A stretch of DNA of 64,000 nt from Dyadobacter chenhuakuii (GTDB lineage: Bacteria > Bacteroidota > Bacteroidia > Cytophagales > Spirosomataceae). This document shows positions 56,101 to 63,354 of the stretch, in pieces. The stretch spans positions 434,001 through 498,000 of the forward strand of contig NZ_CP098805.1 in assembly GCF_023821985.2 (NCBI RefSeq), given 5' to 3'. The translations under genes were made by a program, and so were the position numbers. The notes under the pieces were generated by a model. It had not been told where the DNA came from and did no database searches. It saw only the letters and a program-made list of their open reading frames with translations. The number at the start of each line of letters is the position of its first letter. Positions within the stretch are counted from its first letter, which is position 1.

Positions 56101-56847
56101 GCAGCGGTGCTTCGTGAAAAAGGAAGTAATTCGGAAAGAGAATTGGCGAATGCCATGTATCTGGCTGGCTTTGATGTGAAAGATGTGCATATGACGGATC
56201 TTATCTCGGGTCGGGAAACTTTGGAAGACATACAGTTCATAGGTGCAGTAGGAGGGTTTTCCAATTCCGATGTTCTGGGTTCTGCGAAAGGTTGGGCCGG
56301 GGCATTTCTTTATAATGAGAAAGCCAAAGTCGCGCTTGAAAAATTCTTTGCACGTGAGGATACATTGTCGGTCGGGGTTTGCAACGGCTGCCAGCTTTTT
56401 GTTGAGCTTGGGCTGATCAATGAAAGCCACGAGAAAAAACCCAAAATGCTGCACAACGCGAGCGGTAAGCACGAAAGTATTTTTACCTCGCTGACGATTC
56501 AGCCTAACAAATCCGTCATGCTTTCCACACTGGCAGGCAGCACATTAGGCGTTTGGGTATCCCACGGTGAAGGCCGGTTTGACTTCCCGTATTTGGAAGA
56601 TCAATACAAGATTGTTGCCAAATATGCCTATGAAACTTATCCAGCCAATCCTAACGGCTCGGGTTTCAACACTGCGATGCTATGCGACGAAACAGGCCGC
56701 CACTTGGTAATGATGCCGCACATCGAAAGATCACTTTTCCAATGGCACTGGGCCAACTATCCGGAAGGAAGGAAAGATGAGGTGAGTCCTTGGTTGGAGG
56801 CATTTGTGAACGCCCGGAAGTGGGTTGAGGGCGTTCTCCGGGATTGA
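53179..56847 (+). CDS. purL: Phosphoribosylformylglycinamidine synthase, single-chain form
   Basis: 1222 residues. It makes formylglycinamidine ribotide from FGAR, glutamine and ATP in de novo purine synthesis. The N-terminal PurS-like domain, the two AIRS-like domains (FGFSQVNSEHCRHKIFNG; KAETHNFPTTVEPFNGAATGSGGE; SIHDHGAGG) and the C-terminal glutaminase (catalytic Cys1068 in GVCNGC, SHGEGRF, and HIERS) are complete, so it is the long gamma-proteobacterial-type enzyme rather than the PurSQL set. Unusually, its last three codons and stop are encoded by the first repeat of the array that follows (CTCCGGGATTGA). Confidence 0.97.
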   Translation: MIYFFADEQNTVFAVQIERTLTKSDTSKLSWLFGGAELRDETVITEFFVGPRAAMITPWSTNAVEITQNMDIQGIIRIEEFKKVSADFTDFDPMLSQKYSELSQDIYTISIQPESILEVADIAAYNKQEGLSLSDEEVDYLNKLAEKLNRKLTDSEVFGFSQVNSEHCRHKIFNGTFVIDGEEQPVSLFKLIRKTSEENPNSIVSAYKDNVAFVKGPVVQQFAPKRPDVPEYYEIKDFESVLSLKAETHNFPTTVEPFNGAATGSGGEIRDRLAGGQGSLPLAGTAVYMTALSRLEENRPWEKGVGEREWLYQTPMDILIKASNGATDFGNKFGQPLIVGSVLTFEHEELGRKLGYDKVIMQAGGVGYGIADQAKKSKPETGDQIVVMGGENYRIGMGGAAVSSADTGAFGSGIELNAIQRSNPEMQKRVANAVRGMVESGNNSIVSIHDHGAGGHLNCLSELVEETGGHINLDKLPVGDPTLSAKEIIGNESQERMGLVISKENLETLKRIADRERAPLYQVGEVTGTHRFTFESEKTGAKPMDLEMDDMFGSSPKTVMADKTIERNYGPVTYEIGKLHEYLEQMLQLEAVASKDWLTNKVDRCVGGHVAKQQCAGPLQLPLNNVGVMALDFQGKDGIATSIGHAPLSALIDPAAGSRNAIAEALSNIVWAPLKDNLTSVSLSANWMWACKNEGEDARLYKAVKACSEFAISLGINIPTGKDSLSMKQKYKNDEVIAPGTVIISAAGHCDDITAVVEPVLKKTGGSIYYINLSGDTYKLGGSSFAQILNKIGDQTPDIQDADKFKTAFNAIQQLIKEGKIQAGHDIGSGGLITTLLEMCFADRDLGASIDLSALGDQDIIEKLFAENIGIVFQADESAESLLEAQGVDFHKIGAVNMASTLTVKDAAGKWDFDIEILRDLWFKTSYLLDRKQTKPELAKERFDHYKNHLLRYKFPAHFDGKKPVIDESKPRPKAAVLREKGSNSERELANAMYLAGFDVKDVHMTDLISGRETLEDIQFIGAVGGFSNSDVLGSAKGWAGAFLYNEKAKVALEKFFAREDTLSVGVCNGCQLFVELGLINESHEKKPKMLHNASGKHESIFTSLTIQPNKSVMLSTLAGSTLGVWVSHGEGRFDFPYLEDQYKIVAKYAYETYPANPNGSGFNTAMLCDETGRHLVMMPHIERSLFQWHWANYPEGRKDEVSPWLEAFVNARKWVEGVLRD

Positions 56848-57869
56848 AATCCCGGGTTATGGATTTGTTGTGCCTGACGGCACTTTTCTTGGTTGATGTC
56901 AGTGCTGTCAGGCACGGTTCATATTTCGGGTCAGGATTTATCCTGGCCTTTGTTTTTTCTCCGGGATTGAAATCCCGGGTTATGGATTTGTTGTGCCTGA
57001 CGGCACTTTTCTTGGTTGATGTCAGTGCTGTCAGGCACGGTTCATATTTCGGGTCAGGATTTATCCTGGCCTTTGTTTTTTCTCCGGGATTGAAATCCCG
57101 GGTTATGGATTGTTGTGCCTGACGGCACTTTTTCTTGGTTGATGTTAGTGCTGTCAGGCACGGATCATATTTCGGGTCAGGATTTATCCTGGCCTTTGTT
57201 TTTTCTCCGGGATTGAAATCCGGGTTATGTATTTGTTGTGCCTGACGGCACTTTTTCTTGGTTGATGTTAGTGCTGTCAGGCACGGATCATATTTCGGGT
57301 CAGGATTTATCCTGGCCTTTGTTTTATCTCCGGGATTGAAATCCCGGGTTATGTATTTGTTGTGCCTGACGGCACTTTTTCTTGGTTCATGTTAGTGCCG
57401 TCAGGCACGGTTCATATTATGGGTCAGGATTTATCCTGGCCTTTGTTTTTCTCCGGGATTGAAATCCCGGGTTATGGATTGTAGTGCCTGACGGCACTTT
57501 TCCTGTTGGATGTAAGTGCCGTCAGGCACATTTCATATTTCGGGTCAGGATTTATCCTGGCCTTTGGTAGCACTTTCTTGTCGGATGTAAGTGCCGTCAG
57601 GCACATTTCATATTTCGGGTCAGGATTTATCCTGGCCTTTGGTAGCACTTTCTTGTCGGATGTAAGTGCCGTCAGGCACATTTCATATTTCGGGTCAGGA
57701 TTTATCCTGGCCTTTGGTAGCACTTTTCTTGTTGGATGTAAGTGCCGTCAGGCACATTTCATATCTCGGGTCAGGATTTATCCTTGCCTTTGGTGGCACT
57801 TTTCTTGTCGGAAGTTAGTGCCATCAGGTACGGTTCATAAACATGGGTCCAGGATTTATCCTGGCCTTT
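56836..57869. repeat. Tandem array of palindromic repeats, 123-bp and 75-bp units
   Basis: Five full 123-bp units begin at 56836, 56959, 57082, 57205 and 57328; a sixth, shortened, at 57451. Then four short units begin at 57570, 57645, 57720 and 57796 (75, 75, 76 and a diverged last). A full unit has three hairpins: CCGGGAT-TGAA-ATCCCGG; a 15-bp stem from GTGCCTGACGGCACT to AGTGCYGTCAGGCAC; and GGTCAGGAT-TT-ATCCTGGCC. Each arm of the second is itself a small hairpin. Short units lost the first hairpin and the left arm of the second. Units 1 and 2 are identical, so duplication is recent. The array runs out of purL toward a Y1 transposase. Confidence 0.95.
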
Positions 57870-57989
57870 GCGCAATTTCGAGGCCTTGCCTAAACCTTTC
57901 GATATACCAAAGCCTCCTTAGGAAAAGTGATAATGTTCTCTGTGGAATTTGATGCTTAGTTTGCCTGCCAGATATCTAATTTGACACAC
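57870..57989 (+). other. 120-bp spacer between the repeat array and the transposase
   Basis: No gene and no further copy of the repeat. It holds GAGGCC and CCTCC words and a short AT-rich stretch before the transposase start. No clear TAnnTTTG element was found. Confidence 0.4.
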
Positions 57990-58451
57990 ATGGCAAACAC
58001 CTACTCTCAGATGTACATTCAAGCTGTATTTGCGGTCAAATACCGCCGGGCAGTTCTTGATAAGGAATGGAGGGCGGAGTTAATGGCCGTCATTGGCAAT
58101 TTGATCAATGAAACTGGTTGCAAGACAATAATAGTTAACGGCGTTGAAGATCATGTACATTGTTTCTTTGCCTTGAAGCCTTCCATTTCTGTTTCAGAAG
58201 TGATGAAGAATGTCAAGGCAAAATCCTCAAAATGGATTAATGATAATCGATTGCTCGCTGGAAGATTCGAGTGGCAGAGAGGTTTCGGGACGTTCTCATA
58301 CAGTCAGTCACATATCGACAGTGTTACCAAATACATTCAAAATCAAGAACAACACCATAGCAAGGCGACTTTCCGAAACGAGTATATTGAAATGCTAACG
58401 AGATACGGAATTGACTACGATGAGCAATATGTCTTTAAAGGATTGATCTAA
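57990..58451 (+). CDS. tnpA: IS200/IS605-type Y1 transposase (REP-associated candidate)
   Basis: 153 residues, the normal length of this family. The HUH motif is His55-Val-His57 (in EDHVHCFF), and the single catalytic tyrosine is Tyr115 (in TKYIQNQEQHH). MANTYSQMYIQAVFAVKYR is the family's N terminus. These enzymes cut and join single-stranded DNA next to hairpins. No terminal hairpin follows the gene on the right, so it lacks the normal IS ends, and the large palindromic array lies just upstream. This suggests a domesticated, REP-type enzyme instead of a mobile IS. ATG 57990 chosen over TTG 57981. Confidence 0.9.
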   Translation: MANTYSQMYIQAVFAVKYRRAVLDKEWRAELMAVIGNLINETGCKTIIVNGVEDHVHCFFALKPSISVSEVMKNVKAKSSKWINDNRLLAGRFEWQRGFGTFSYSQSHIDSVTKYIQNQEQHHSKATFRNEYIEMLTRYGIDYDEQYVFKGLI

Positions 58452-58479
58452 TCTTACTAATTTTCGGGTTCAGCCTCCA

Positions 58480-58935
58480 TCACTTCCTCACATAAACCTC
58501 CAATATCTCCTGATCAATGCCCAAGCTGTCAATCTTCTCGATGCCAGTTTGGATGAGCGTATCGCCTTTCAAACGAAGTTTGAAGTGGAAATCGCGGTTT
58601 TCCCAGTCGCGGTAGTTGCAGTATTGAAGATGTTCTGAGTATTCTTCACCTTTTAATGTGTAGGTGCCACCGCCGGCGTCGAAAACGGCCGTATCGCCCT
58701 TGCCCTGATTGATATCGTGTTTCATGAAAGTGAAATGCGATGCGGTAAACATTTTAATCATTTCCTGGTTCTTGACCGGAAATGTGACAAGCGTGTCGTT
58801 CTTGGTGATCACTTTGCTGGAAGAAAGTGCCCATGTGCCAACAATGGAGGGAGAAGTTATGTCAGGATCGTTCTTTTTTTCGCCGCAGGCAGCGCAAATT
58901 GTCAGTAAAGCAAGGGTGTAAAATTTTGATTTCAT
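58480..58935 (-). CDS. Lipocalin-like lipoprotein
   Basis: 151 residues with a lipobox ICAAC (Cys17). The mature sequence is beta-rich: SIVGTWALSSSKVITKND is the start of a lipocalin-like barrel (the GTW motif), followed by strands ending in IDQEILEVYVRK. This resembles the lipocalin-like DUF families in Bacteroidota. It may bind a small hydrophobic molecule at the outer membrane; ligand unknown. It is convergent with the transposase and divergent from the DUF6152 gene. Confidence 0.75.
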   Translation of the reverse strand: MKSKFYTLALLTICAACGEKKNDPDITSPSIVGTWALSSSKVITKNDTLVTFPVKNQEMIKMFTASHFTFMKHDINQGKGDTAVFDAGGGTYTLKGEEYSEHLQYCNYRDWENRDFHFKLRLKGDTLIQTGIEKIDSLGIDQEILEVYVRK

Positions 58936-59020
58936 TAAGGTTACAGAAATTAGAGTTGGATTTGGCTTTCAAGTTAATGGATTATTTCTTTAACTTTAAA
59001 TACACTAAACTCAACATTTT

Positions 59021-59374
59021 ATGAAAGGCTTAAAAAACTACACAATGGTGCTGGCGATCTTGCTTTGCGGCTCCTTCACCATGTTGCATCACGGCTGGGC
59101 AGATTACGACCAAACCAAGCCACAGGATTTTGAAACAAAAATTGAAGAATCGATTTACGAAAACCCGCATGTGCTCGCGAAGGTCAAGTACAAGAAGGAA
59201 ATGTATACCGTATTTCTGGCGCCCACAAGCCGCATGACGGATCGGGGACTTACGGGCGATATGATCAAAAAAGGCACATCTGTGAGGCTTGTCGCTTATC
59301 CGCATAAAACAGAAAAAGGTGAAATGCGCGCTGAGAGGATCTTCGTGGATGGTAAGAAATTCGAACTTCGCTGA
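59021..59374 (+). CDS. DUF6152-like exported protein
   Basis: 117 residues. A signal peptide (MVLAILLCGSFT) is followed by MLHHGWADYDQTKP, the HH-x-W/F-A motif typical of DUF6152, and a small beta domain (KVKYKKEMYTVFLAP, GTSVRLVAYPHKTEKGEMRAER), which resembles an OB-like fold. The pair with the membrane protein that begins 2 nt later is conserved in other bacteria as far as I know. No function is established. TAACTTTA at 58991-58998 is a one-mismatch -7 element. Confidence 0.75.
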   Translation: MKGLKNYTMVLAILLCGSFTMLHHGWADYDQTKPQDFETKIEESIYENPHVLAKVKYKKEMYTVFLAPTSRMTDRGLTGDMIKKGTSVRLVAYPHKTEKGEMRAERIFVDGKKFELR

Positions 59375-59376
59375 TA

Positions 59377-59850
59377 GTGCTGGATTTTCTCGACTGGCTG
59401 GAAAAAACTTCGTGGGCAGTAGGCATCCGTCAATCATTGTGGCTGTATCCGATATTGGAAATCGTTCATATATTGGGCATAGTGATGTTGGTAGGGCCCG
59501 CCTTTATGTTTGATCTGAGGCTGTTAGGCTTTTCAAAAAACATTCCCCTGGTCAGTTTGGCTGAACATTTACTGCCGTGGTCGCGCAGGTCGCTGCTGTT
59601 GATAATCCCATCCGGCGCATTGCTGTTCATCACGAACGCCAATGCGCTGGGTGTTGATCCTACTTTTTGGACGAAAATGAGCTTTATTGTCATCGGGGCG
59701 ATTAATGTGTTCGTTTTTCACCGTTTTGTTTTCAGATCCGGATCAACAAATCCCGACACCTACTTTTCATTTCAAACCAAAATTACTGCCTGTGTTTCTA
59801 TCGCAGTGTGGATTGCCACCATTGCCTGCGGCCGGTTGCTAGCTTATTAA
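59377..59850 (+). CDS. DUF6644-like membrane protein
   Basis: 157 residues with four hydrophobic helices. It uses a GTG start 2 nt after the upstream stop, so the two proteins are translationally coupled. The N-terminal region WLEKTSWAVGIRQSLWLYPILEIVHILGIVMLVG is the family's hallmark, with the conserved H in EIVHILG. The helices could bind heme or a metal through that His, which is a guess. It likely forms a membrane complex with the DUF6152 protein. Confidence 0.75.
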   Translation: MLDFLDWLEKTSWAVGIRQSLWLYPILEIVHILGIVMLVGPAFMFDLRLLGFSKNIPLVSLAEHLLPWSRRSLLLIIPSGALLFITNANALGVDPTFWTKMSFIVIGAINVFVFHRFVFRSGSTNPDTYFSFQTKITACVSIAVWIATIACGRLLAY

Positions 59851-59977
59851 ATAGTCTCTTTGACCAGAACTAATTCAGCATCGCAGCCTTTTCGTCTCGG
59901 TGATATAAAACGGAATTTGCATCTTATCAACATTGATTAGAATGTATTCCTGCCGATATTTACGATGTGGCCTACCA

Positions 59978-60595
59978 ATGATGAAACAAAAGACATTCTC
60001 TGTTTACACCCTCGCTATAAATTCCGATGAACGTATCATCCGGCTGGTTAAGACGCTCAAAACGCGCCTGAAAACGCACTTAGGCCGTAGTTACGGGAGC
60101 GTAAATTCCCTGGCGCATATCACATTGATAGTGTTTGTGGCCAGTGAAGATGATTATCAAATGATTCTTGCTGAATTCAAAAGAGTGCTGGCCGGACTGG
60201 CGCCATTGGAAATCGAACTCTCCGGGTTTGGTGATTTTTCTGACCGACCTGAATGCACCTTCTACATAAAGCCAGGCGATGAATCCGTACAGCAAATCGC
60301 CCGGTACTGTAAAAGCATGGGAGCGAACTTTAACAAGCTTTTGAGGCAAAGATGTACAGATCGTTGGGATACGATAGGCCGGAAAAAGCCGCATATGACC
60401 ATTGCACGTGAACTCACCCTCGGAGAAATAAAAGCCTCTTACGAATTCTTCTCCGGGACATTTACCGAGCAGTTTACATGTAACTCGTTCGTAATGCGCA
60501 AATACAACGAAGAAAAACGGCAATACGAAATTGTTGACACCATCCCCCTGCTCGGCCACGAATATATGGTGGGGCAGCAGATGCGGTTGTTTTGA
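59978..60595 (+). CDS. 2H phosphoesterase (2'-5' RNA ligase-like), copy 1
   Basis: 205 residues from ATG 59978 (the longer frame begins with a Cys/Arg-rich stretch). Two HxT motifs, His47-x-Thr49 (AHITL) and His139-x-Thr141 (PHMTIAR), form the active site of the 2H phosphodiesterase superfamily, which cuts cyclic or 2'-5' RNA bonds. The fold is two similar halves, with each His in one half. A closely related gene follows 29 nt later. Its RNA substrate is unknown. Confidence 0.88.
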   Translation: MMKQKTFSVYTLAINSDERIIRLVKTLKTRLKTHLGRSYGSVNSLAHITLIVFVASEDDYQMILAEFKRVLAGLAPLEIELSGFGDFSDRPECTFYIKPGDESVQQIARYCKSMGANFNKLLRQRCTDRWDTIGRKKPHMTIARELTLGEIKASYEFFSGTFTEQFTCNSFVMRKYNEEKRQYEIVDTIPLLGHEYMVGQQMRLF

Positions 60596-60624
60596 CATAA
60601 AAATTTATAATTAATACAGACTAC

Positions 60625-61233
60625 ATGGAGCAATACTCCCTAGCCATCATGCCAAGCGCGGCGATTTCGTTTGATGTTGCTGAGATGAAGCAGCAGTTGA
60701 AAAGTGCTTTTGGTAAAAGTTATGGCAGTGTCAATGCGGAGGCGCATATTTCTTTGGATGGATTTGAGGCCGAGGAAAACGATTATCCGTATATCCTGGC
60801 CGAATATCGCCGTATCGTTGCTGAGTTGGACCCTTTCGAAATCCACTTTTCAGGATTCGATGATTTTGATAAGGCTAATTATTCTGCGTTTTACATCAAG
60901 CCAACAATTGATTCTTCCAATGCGATCAGGCAGCGTAGCGAGGCTGTGATGAAAGCATTTGATAAAAAGCTTAAAAAGCGATACACCCTGAAATGGGCCG
61001 ATGAGTCGAAAAATCCGCATATGTCGGTTGGTCGCAGGCTTACGAGGGAGTGGATTGAGCTGGCATATGCCACGTTGCCGACGTATGAAGCAAGTTTCTG
61101 GTGCGACTCGTTTGTTATTCGGAAATTTAATGAAAAACGTCGCCAGTATGATGTGGTGGATGTGCTTCCTTTAATGGGATCTCCTGAACCACTTGCGCAG
61201 CTGGATCTTTTTCAACCTCGATTTACAACATAA
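60625..61233 (+). CDS. 2H phosphoesterase (2'-5' RNA ligase-like), copy 2
   Basis: 202 residues. It has the same two-motif architecture as the gene upstream, but with serine in place of threonine: His41-x-Ser43 (AHISL) and His132-x-Ser134 (PHMSVGR). Shared stretches (KSYGSVN, YILAEYRRIVAELDPFEI versus the first copy's MILAEFKRVLAGLAPLEI, and FVIRKFNEKRRQYDVVDVLPLMG) show that the two are tandem duplicates that have diverged widely. Both catalytic positions are kept, so both may be active. Likely one operon. Confidence 0.88.
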   Translation: MEQYSLAIMPSAAISFDVAEMKQQLKSAFGKSYGSVNAEAHISLDGFEAEENDYPYILAEYRRIVAELDPFEIHFSGFDDFDKANYSAFYIKPTIDSSNAIRQRSEAVMKAFDKKLKKRYTLKWADESKNPHMSVGRRLTREWIELAYATLPTYEASFWCDSFVIRKFNEKRRQYDVVDVLPLMGSPEPLAQLDLFQPRFTT

Positions 61234-61321
61234 AAATGCCGCTAATTATCCAATCAATGTGCATAATGGGTATATTAGTCGCTGTTGACATAATGGATGT
61301 TGAATAAATTCTTTTGCTGGG

Positions 61322-62656
61322 ATGTTTCAGAAGGCTGTGAGCTGGCTACTTATTATATGTTTTGCCGCATTTTTTCAGGGTGCATTTGGCCAGTCCGTTC
61401 CGGTTCCCGGGAAGCCGTGGCTTTCAGAATACAATGTATATAAGGAGTACAAAGGTGTATATGTTGTCAAGAAGATAACCATTCCCTGCCGGGCTTATGA
61501 GACATTTCTGGTTGACAACAATGGCAAAAGGCTGACGCCCGCTTACAGGGATATCGGTGAGTTTTCGGGCGATCTGGCGGAGTTTGTGCCAATGGAACTG
61601 GATGAGGAAAAGCTTGGCCGTCACGGTTTTATCAATAGGAGAGGCGAGGTGGTGATCCAGCCTGTTTATGTTTCAACAGATAAATTTTACGAAGGAAAAA
61701 CCTGGGTAATTTATCGCGCCGGAAAGCAATACGGTCTTTCCTATATCGATTCGACGGGAAAGGAAATTTACAAAGTCCCCATCCAGTATTTCAGAAAAGA
61801 CTTTTTAATCTCCACCGCTAAGGTGGATATGATTTGCAACCAGGACACGCGGGAGGACATTCTCTGGTGGAAAGGCCGCAACTATTTCATCCTGAACTGG
61901 AATTTCAGTCCATTCATTGAGAAGGAGGTGAAGAGCTCGAAGTACATCTATCATTTTCTATATGAAGGGAAATACGGGATTATTGATAACAAAATGATCT
62001 TGCGTGTGCCCGTTTCGCTGGACGACATTGATCCGGAATATAAGTTTTCGGGACAGGGGATGGAGCGGGTAAAGTATGGGGATAAGTTTGGTTATATCAA
62101 TGTCTTCACCGGTGAACTTATCACCGATTTTTTATACACGGACACACGCAAGCCGACTTCCGGGCTATTTTGGGTTAAGAAAAATAACAAATGGGGTTGT
62201 ATCGACAAAACGGGCAAAACGCGCATTCCATTCCTATACGAGGAGGCCACAGGCTTTACCAGCGAAGACCGCTCGGCCGTAGCGATCAACGGAAAATTTG
62301 GTCATATTGACAAGAAGGGAAAAATCCGGACGCCGCTCAAATACGATTTCGCATCCTACTTTAACCGCGGCATTTCCATGGTCCGCATCAATGATAAATA
62401 CGGTTATATCGATATCAATGATCGCTACATTATCGAGCCTATTTACGACGAAGCACTTCCATTTGATAAAGAAACAACCGTAGTGGAACGCCTTTGGCTG
62501 CGCTTCGAACTCTCCATGAAAGGCGAAGAAAAATTCATAGGCTTCTCCTACAAGCTCAATGCCATCTTCATCCTCATCGGCCTGGTGCTGTTTGTTTACA
62601 TTAACAGCTTCATTTTCAAACGCGTGCAGCAAGCAAGGCTAAGGAAAAAGAAATAA
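61322..62656 (+). CDS. WG-repeat protein, exported with C-terminal membrane helix
   Basis: 444 residues. A signal peptide (ending near GAFGQ) is followed by WG-type repeats of about 40 residues, with motifs such as HGFINRRGEVVIQPVY, WGCIDKTGKTRIPFLYEEA, FGHIDKKGKIRTPLKYDFA and YGYIDINDRYIIEPIYDEA. A single hydrophobic helix (AIFILIGLVLFVYI) near the C terminus anchors it, with a short basic tail after it. The repeats usually form beta-propeller-like or solenoid surfaces that bind unknown partners. No neighbour suggests its role. Confidence 0.85.
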   Translation: MFQKAVSWLLIICFAAFFQGAFGQSVPVPGKPWLSEYNVYKEYKGVYVVKKITIPCRAYETFLVDNNGKRLTPAYRDIGEFSGDLAEFVPMELDEEKLGRHGFINRRGEVVIQPVYVSTDKFYEGKTWVIYRAGKQYGLSYIDSTGKEIYKVPIQYFRKDFLISTAKVDMICNQDTREDILWWKGRNYFILNWNFSPFIEKEVKSSKYIYHFLYEGKYGIIDNKMILRVPVSLDDIDPEYKFSGQGMERVKYGDKFGYINVFTGELITDFLYTDTRKPTSGLFWVKKNNKWGCIDKTGKTRIPFLYEEATGFTSEDRSAVAINGKFGHIDKKGKIRTPLKYDFASYFNRGISMVRINDKYGYIDINDRYIIEPIYDEALPFDKETTVVERLWLRFELSMKGEEKFIGFSYKLNAIFILIGLVLFVYINSFIFKRVQQARLRKKK

Positions 62657-62685
62657 TAACCATACCGTAAGATTAAAATGTTTTG

Positions 62686-63279
62686 TTAACCCACTTTCAA
62701 CCAGCCTGTAATGCTCATCCTGGGCCTGTTTGTTAAGAGTACTTCGTGTTCCAGTTCGCTGCTTTTGAAGAAGACACTTTTGCCGTTTGTTGGGATAATA
62801 TCTTGTTTATGATCGGTGTTGTGAATGCGGAGCTGGCCGCCGTCGGCCGAAGTCCAGTTGGTGTTCAGATACATGATCATTGAATACTGGCGGCTGGGGT
62901 TATTCCGGAACTGGTCAAGATGCTTTTTATAAAAACTTCCCGACGGATAAAACGCATAATGAAATTCGTATCCAGTGATGCCTGTGTAGCATGTGCGGTT
63001 CAAATGTTCCACAAAGCGGTCTATCAAATCAAAAAAATCGTTTTCATACGGATCATTATGTTTGCGGTCCAGCCAGTAAATGCTATCGCTGCGGTATAAT
63101 GTGTTGTGAACGACTTCGGTGTCGTTACCGGTTCCGGCGGAGAGAAGCTGGTTGGTTTCCAGCAGCGACGTGAGATTGGATTTGAGATTGGACGCGAGTG
63201 AAGTGCTCAGAAAGTCCGTGGCTATGCCTACTTTATTGTCGATGTAGCTGTCGATCAGTTCATTAAAGATGGTTTGCAA
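62686..63279 (-). CDS. 2-oxoglutarate/Fe(II)-dependent oxygenase
   Basis: 197 residues from a TTG start (no ATG is available nearby). The Fe(II) triad is visible: His120-x-Asp122 (KKHLDQF) and His178 (ELEHEV), with Arg187 (RPRMSITGWL) as the 2-oxoglutarate-binding arginine. This is the prolyl 4-hydroxylase-like (PHD2/YbiX-type) fold. GYEFHYAFYPSGSFYKKHLD is typical of protein hydroxylases in Bacteroidota. The substrate is not known. It is convergent with the WG-repeat gene. Confidence 0.88.
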   Translation of the reverse strand: MQTIFNELIDSYIDNKVGIATDFLSTSLASNLKSNLTSLLETNQLLSAGTGNDTEVVHNTLYRSDSIYWLDRKHNDPYENDFFDLIDRFVEHLNRTCYTGITGYEFHYAFYPSGSFYKKHLDQFRNNPSRQYSMIMYLNTNWTSADGGQLRIHNTDHKQDIIPTNGKSVFFKSSELEHEVLLTNRPRMSITGWLKVG

Positions 63280-63354
63280 ACGATGTTGATAACCGATCCG
63301 GTGATTTCCGGGTCTGGTGAAGATAGCATTTTTCGCTTACATTATCGCCTAAGG

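Noticed and set aside
56836..57869. CRISPR array
   Set aside because: Units are tandem with no unique spacers, the repeats are too long and multi-hairpin, and no cas gene is near.
56844..57952. Open frames across the repeat array (56844-57122, 57506-57952 on plus; 57472-57723 on minus) as real proteins
   Set aside because: They come from repeat periods of 123 and 75 bp, both multiples of 3, which keep any frame open; codon content is that of hairpin DNA and the same frames open on both strands.
57990..58451. Complete IS200 insertion sequence
   Set aside because: No right-end hairpin or repeat is visible after the gene; only the transposase and the left repeat array can be supported.
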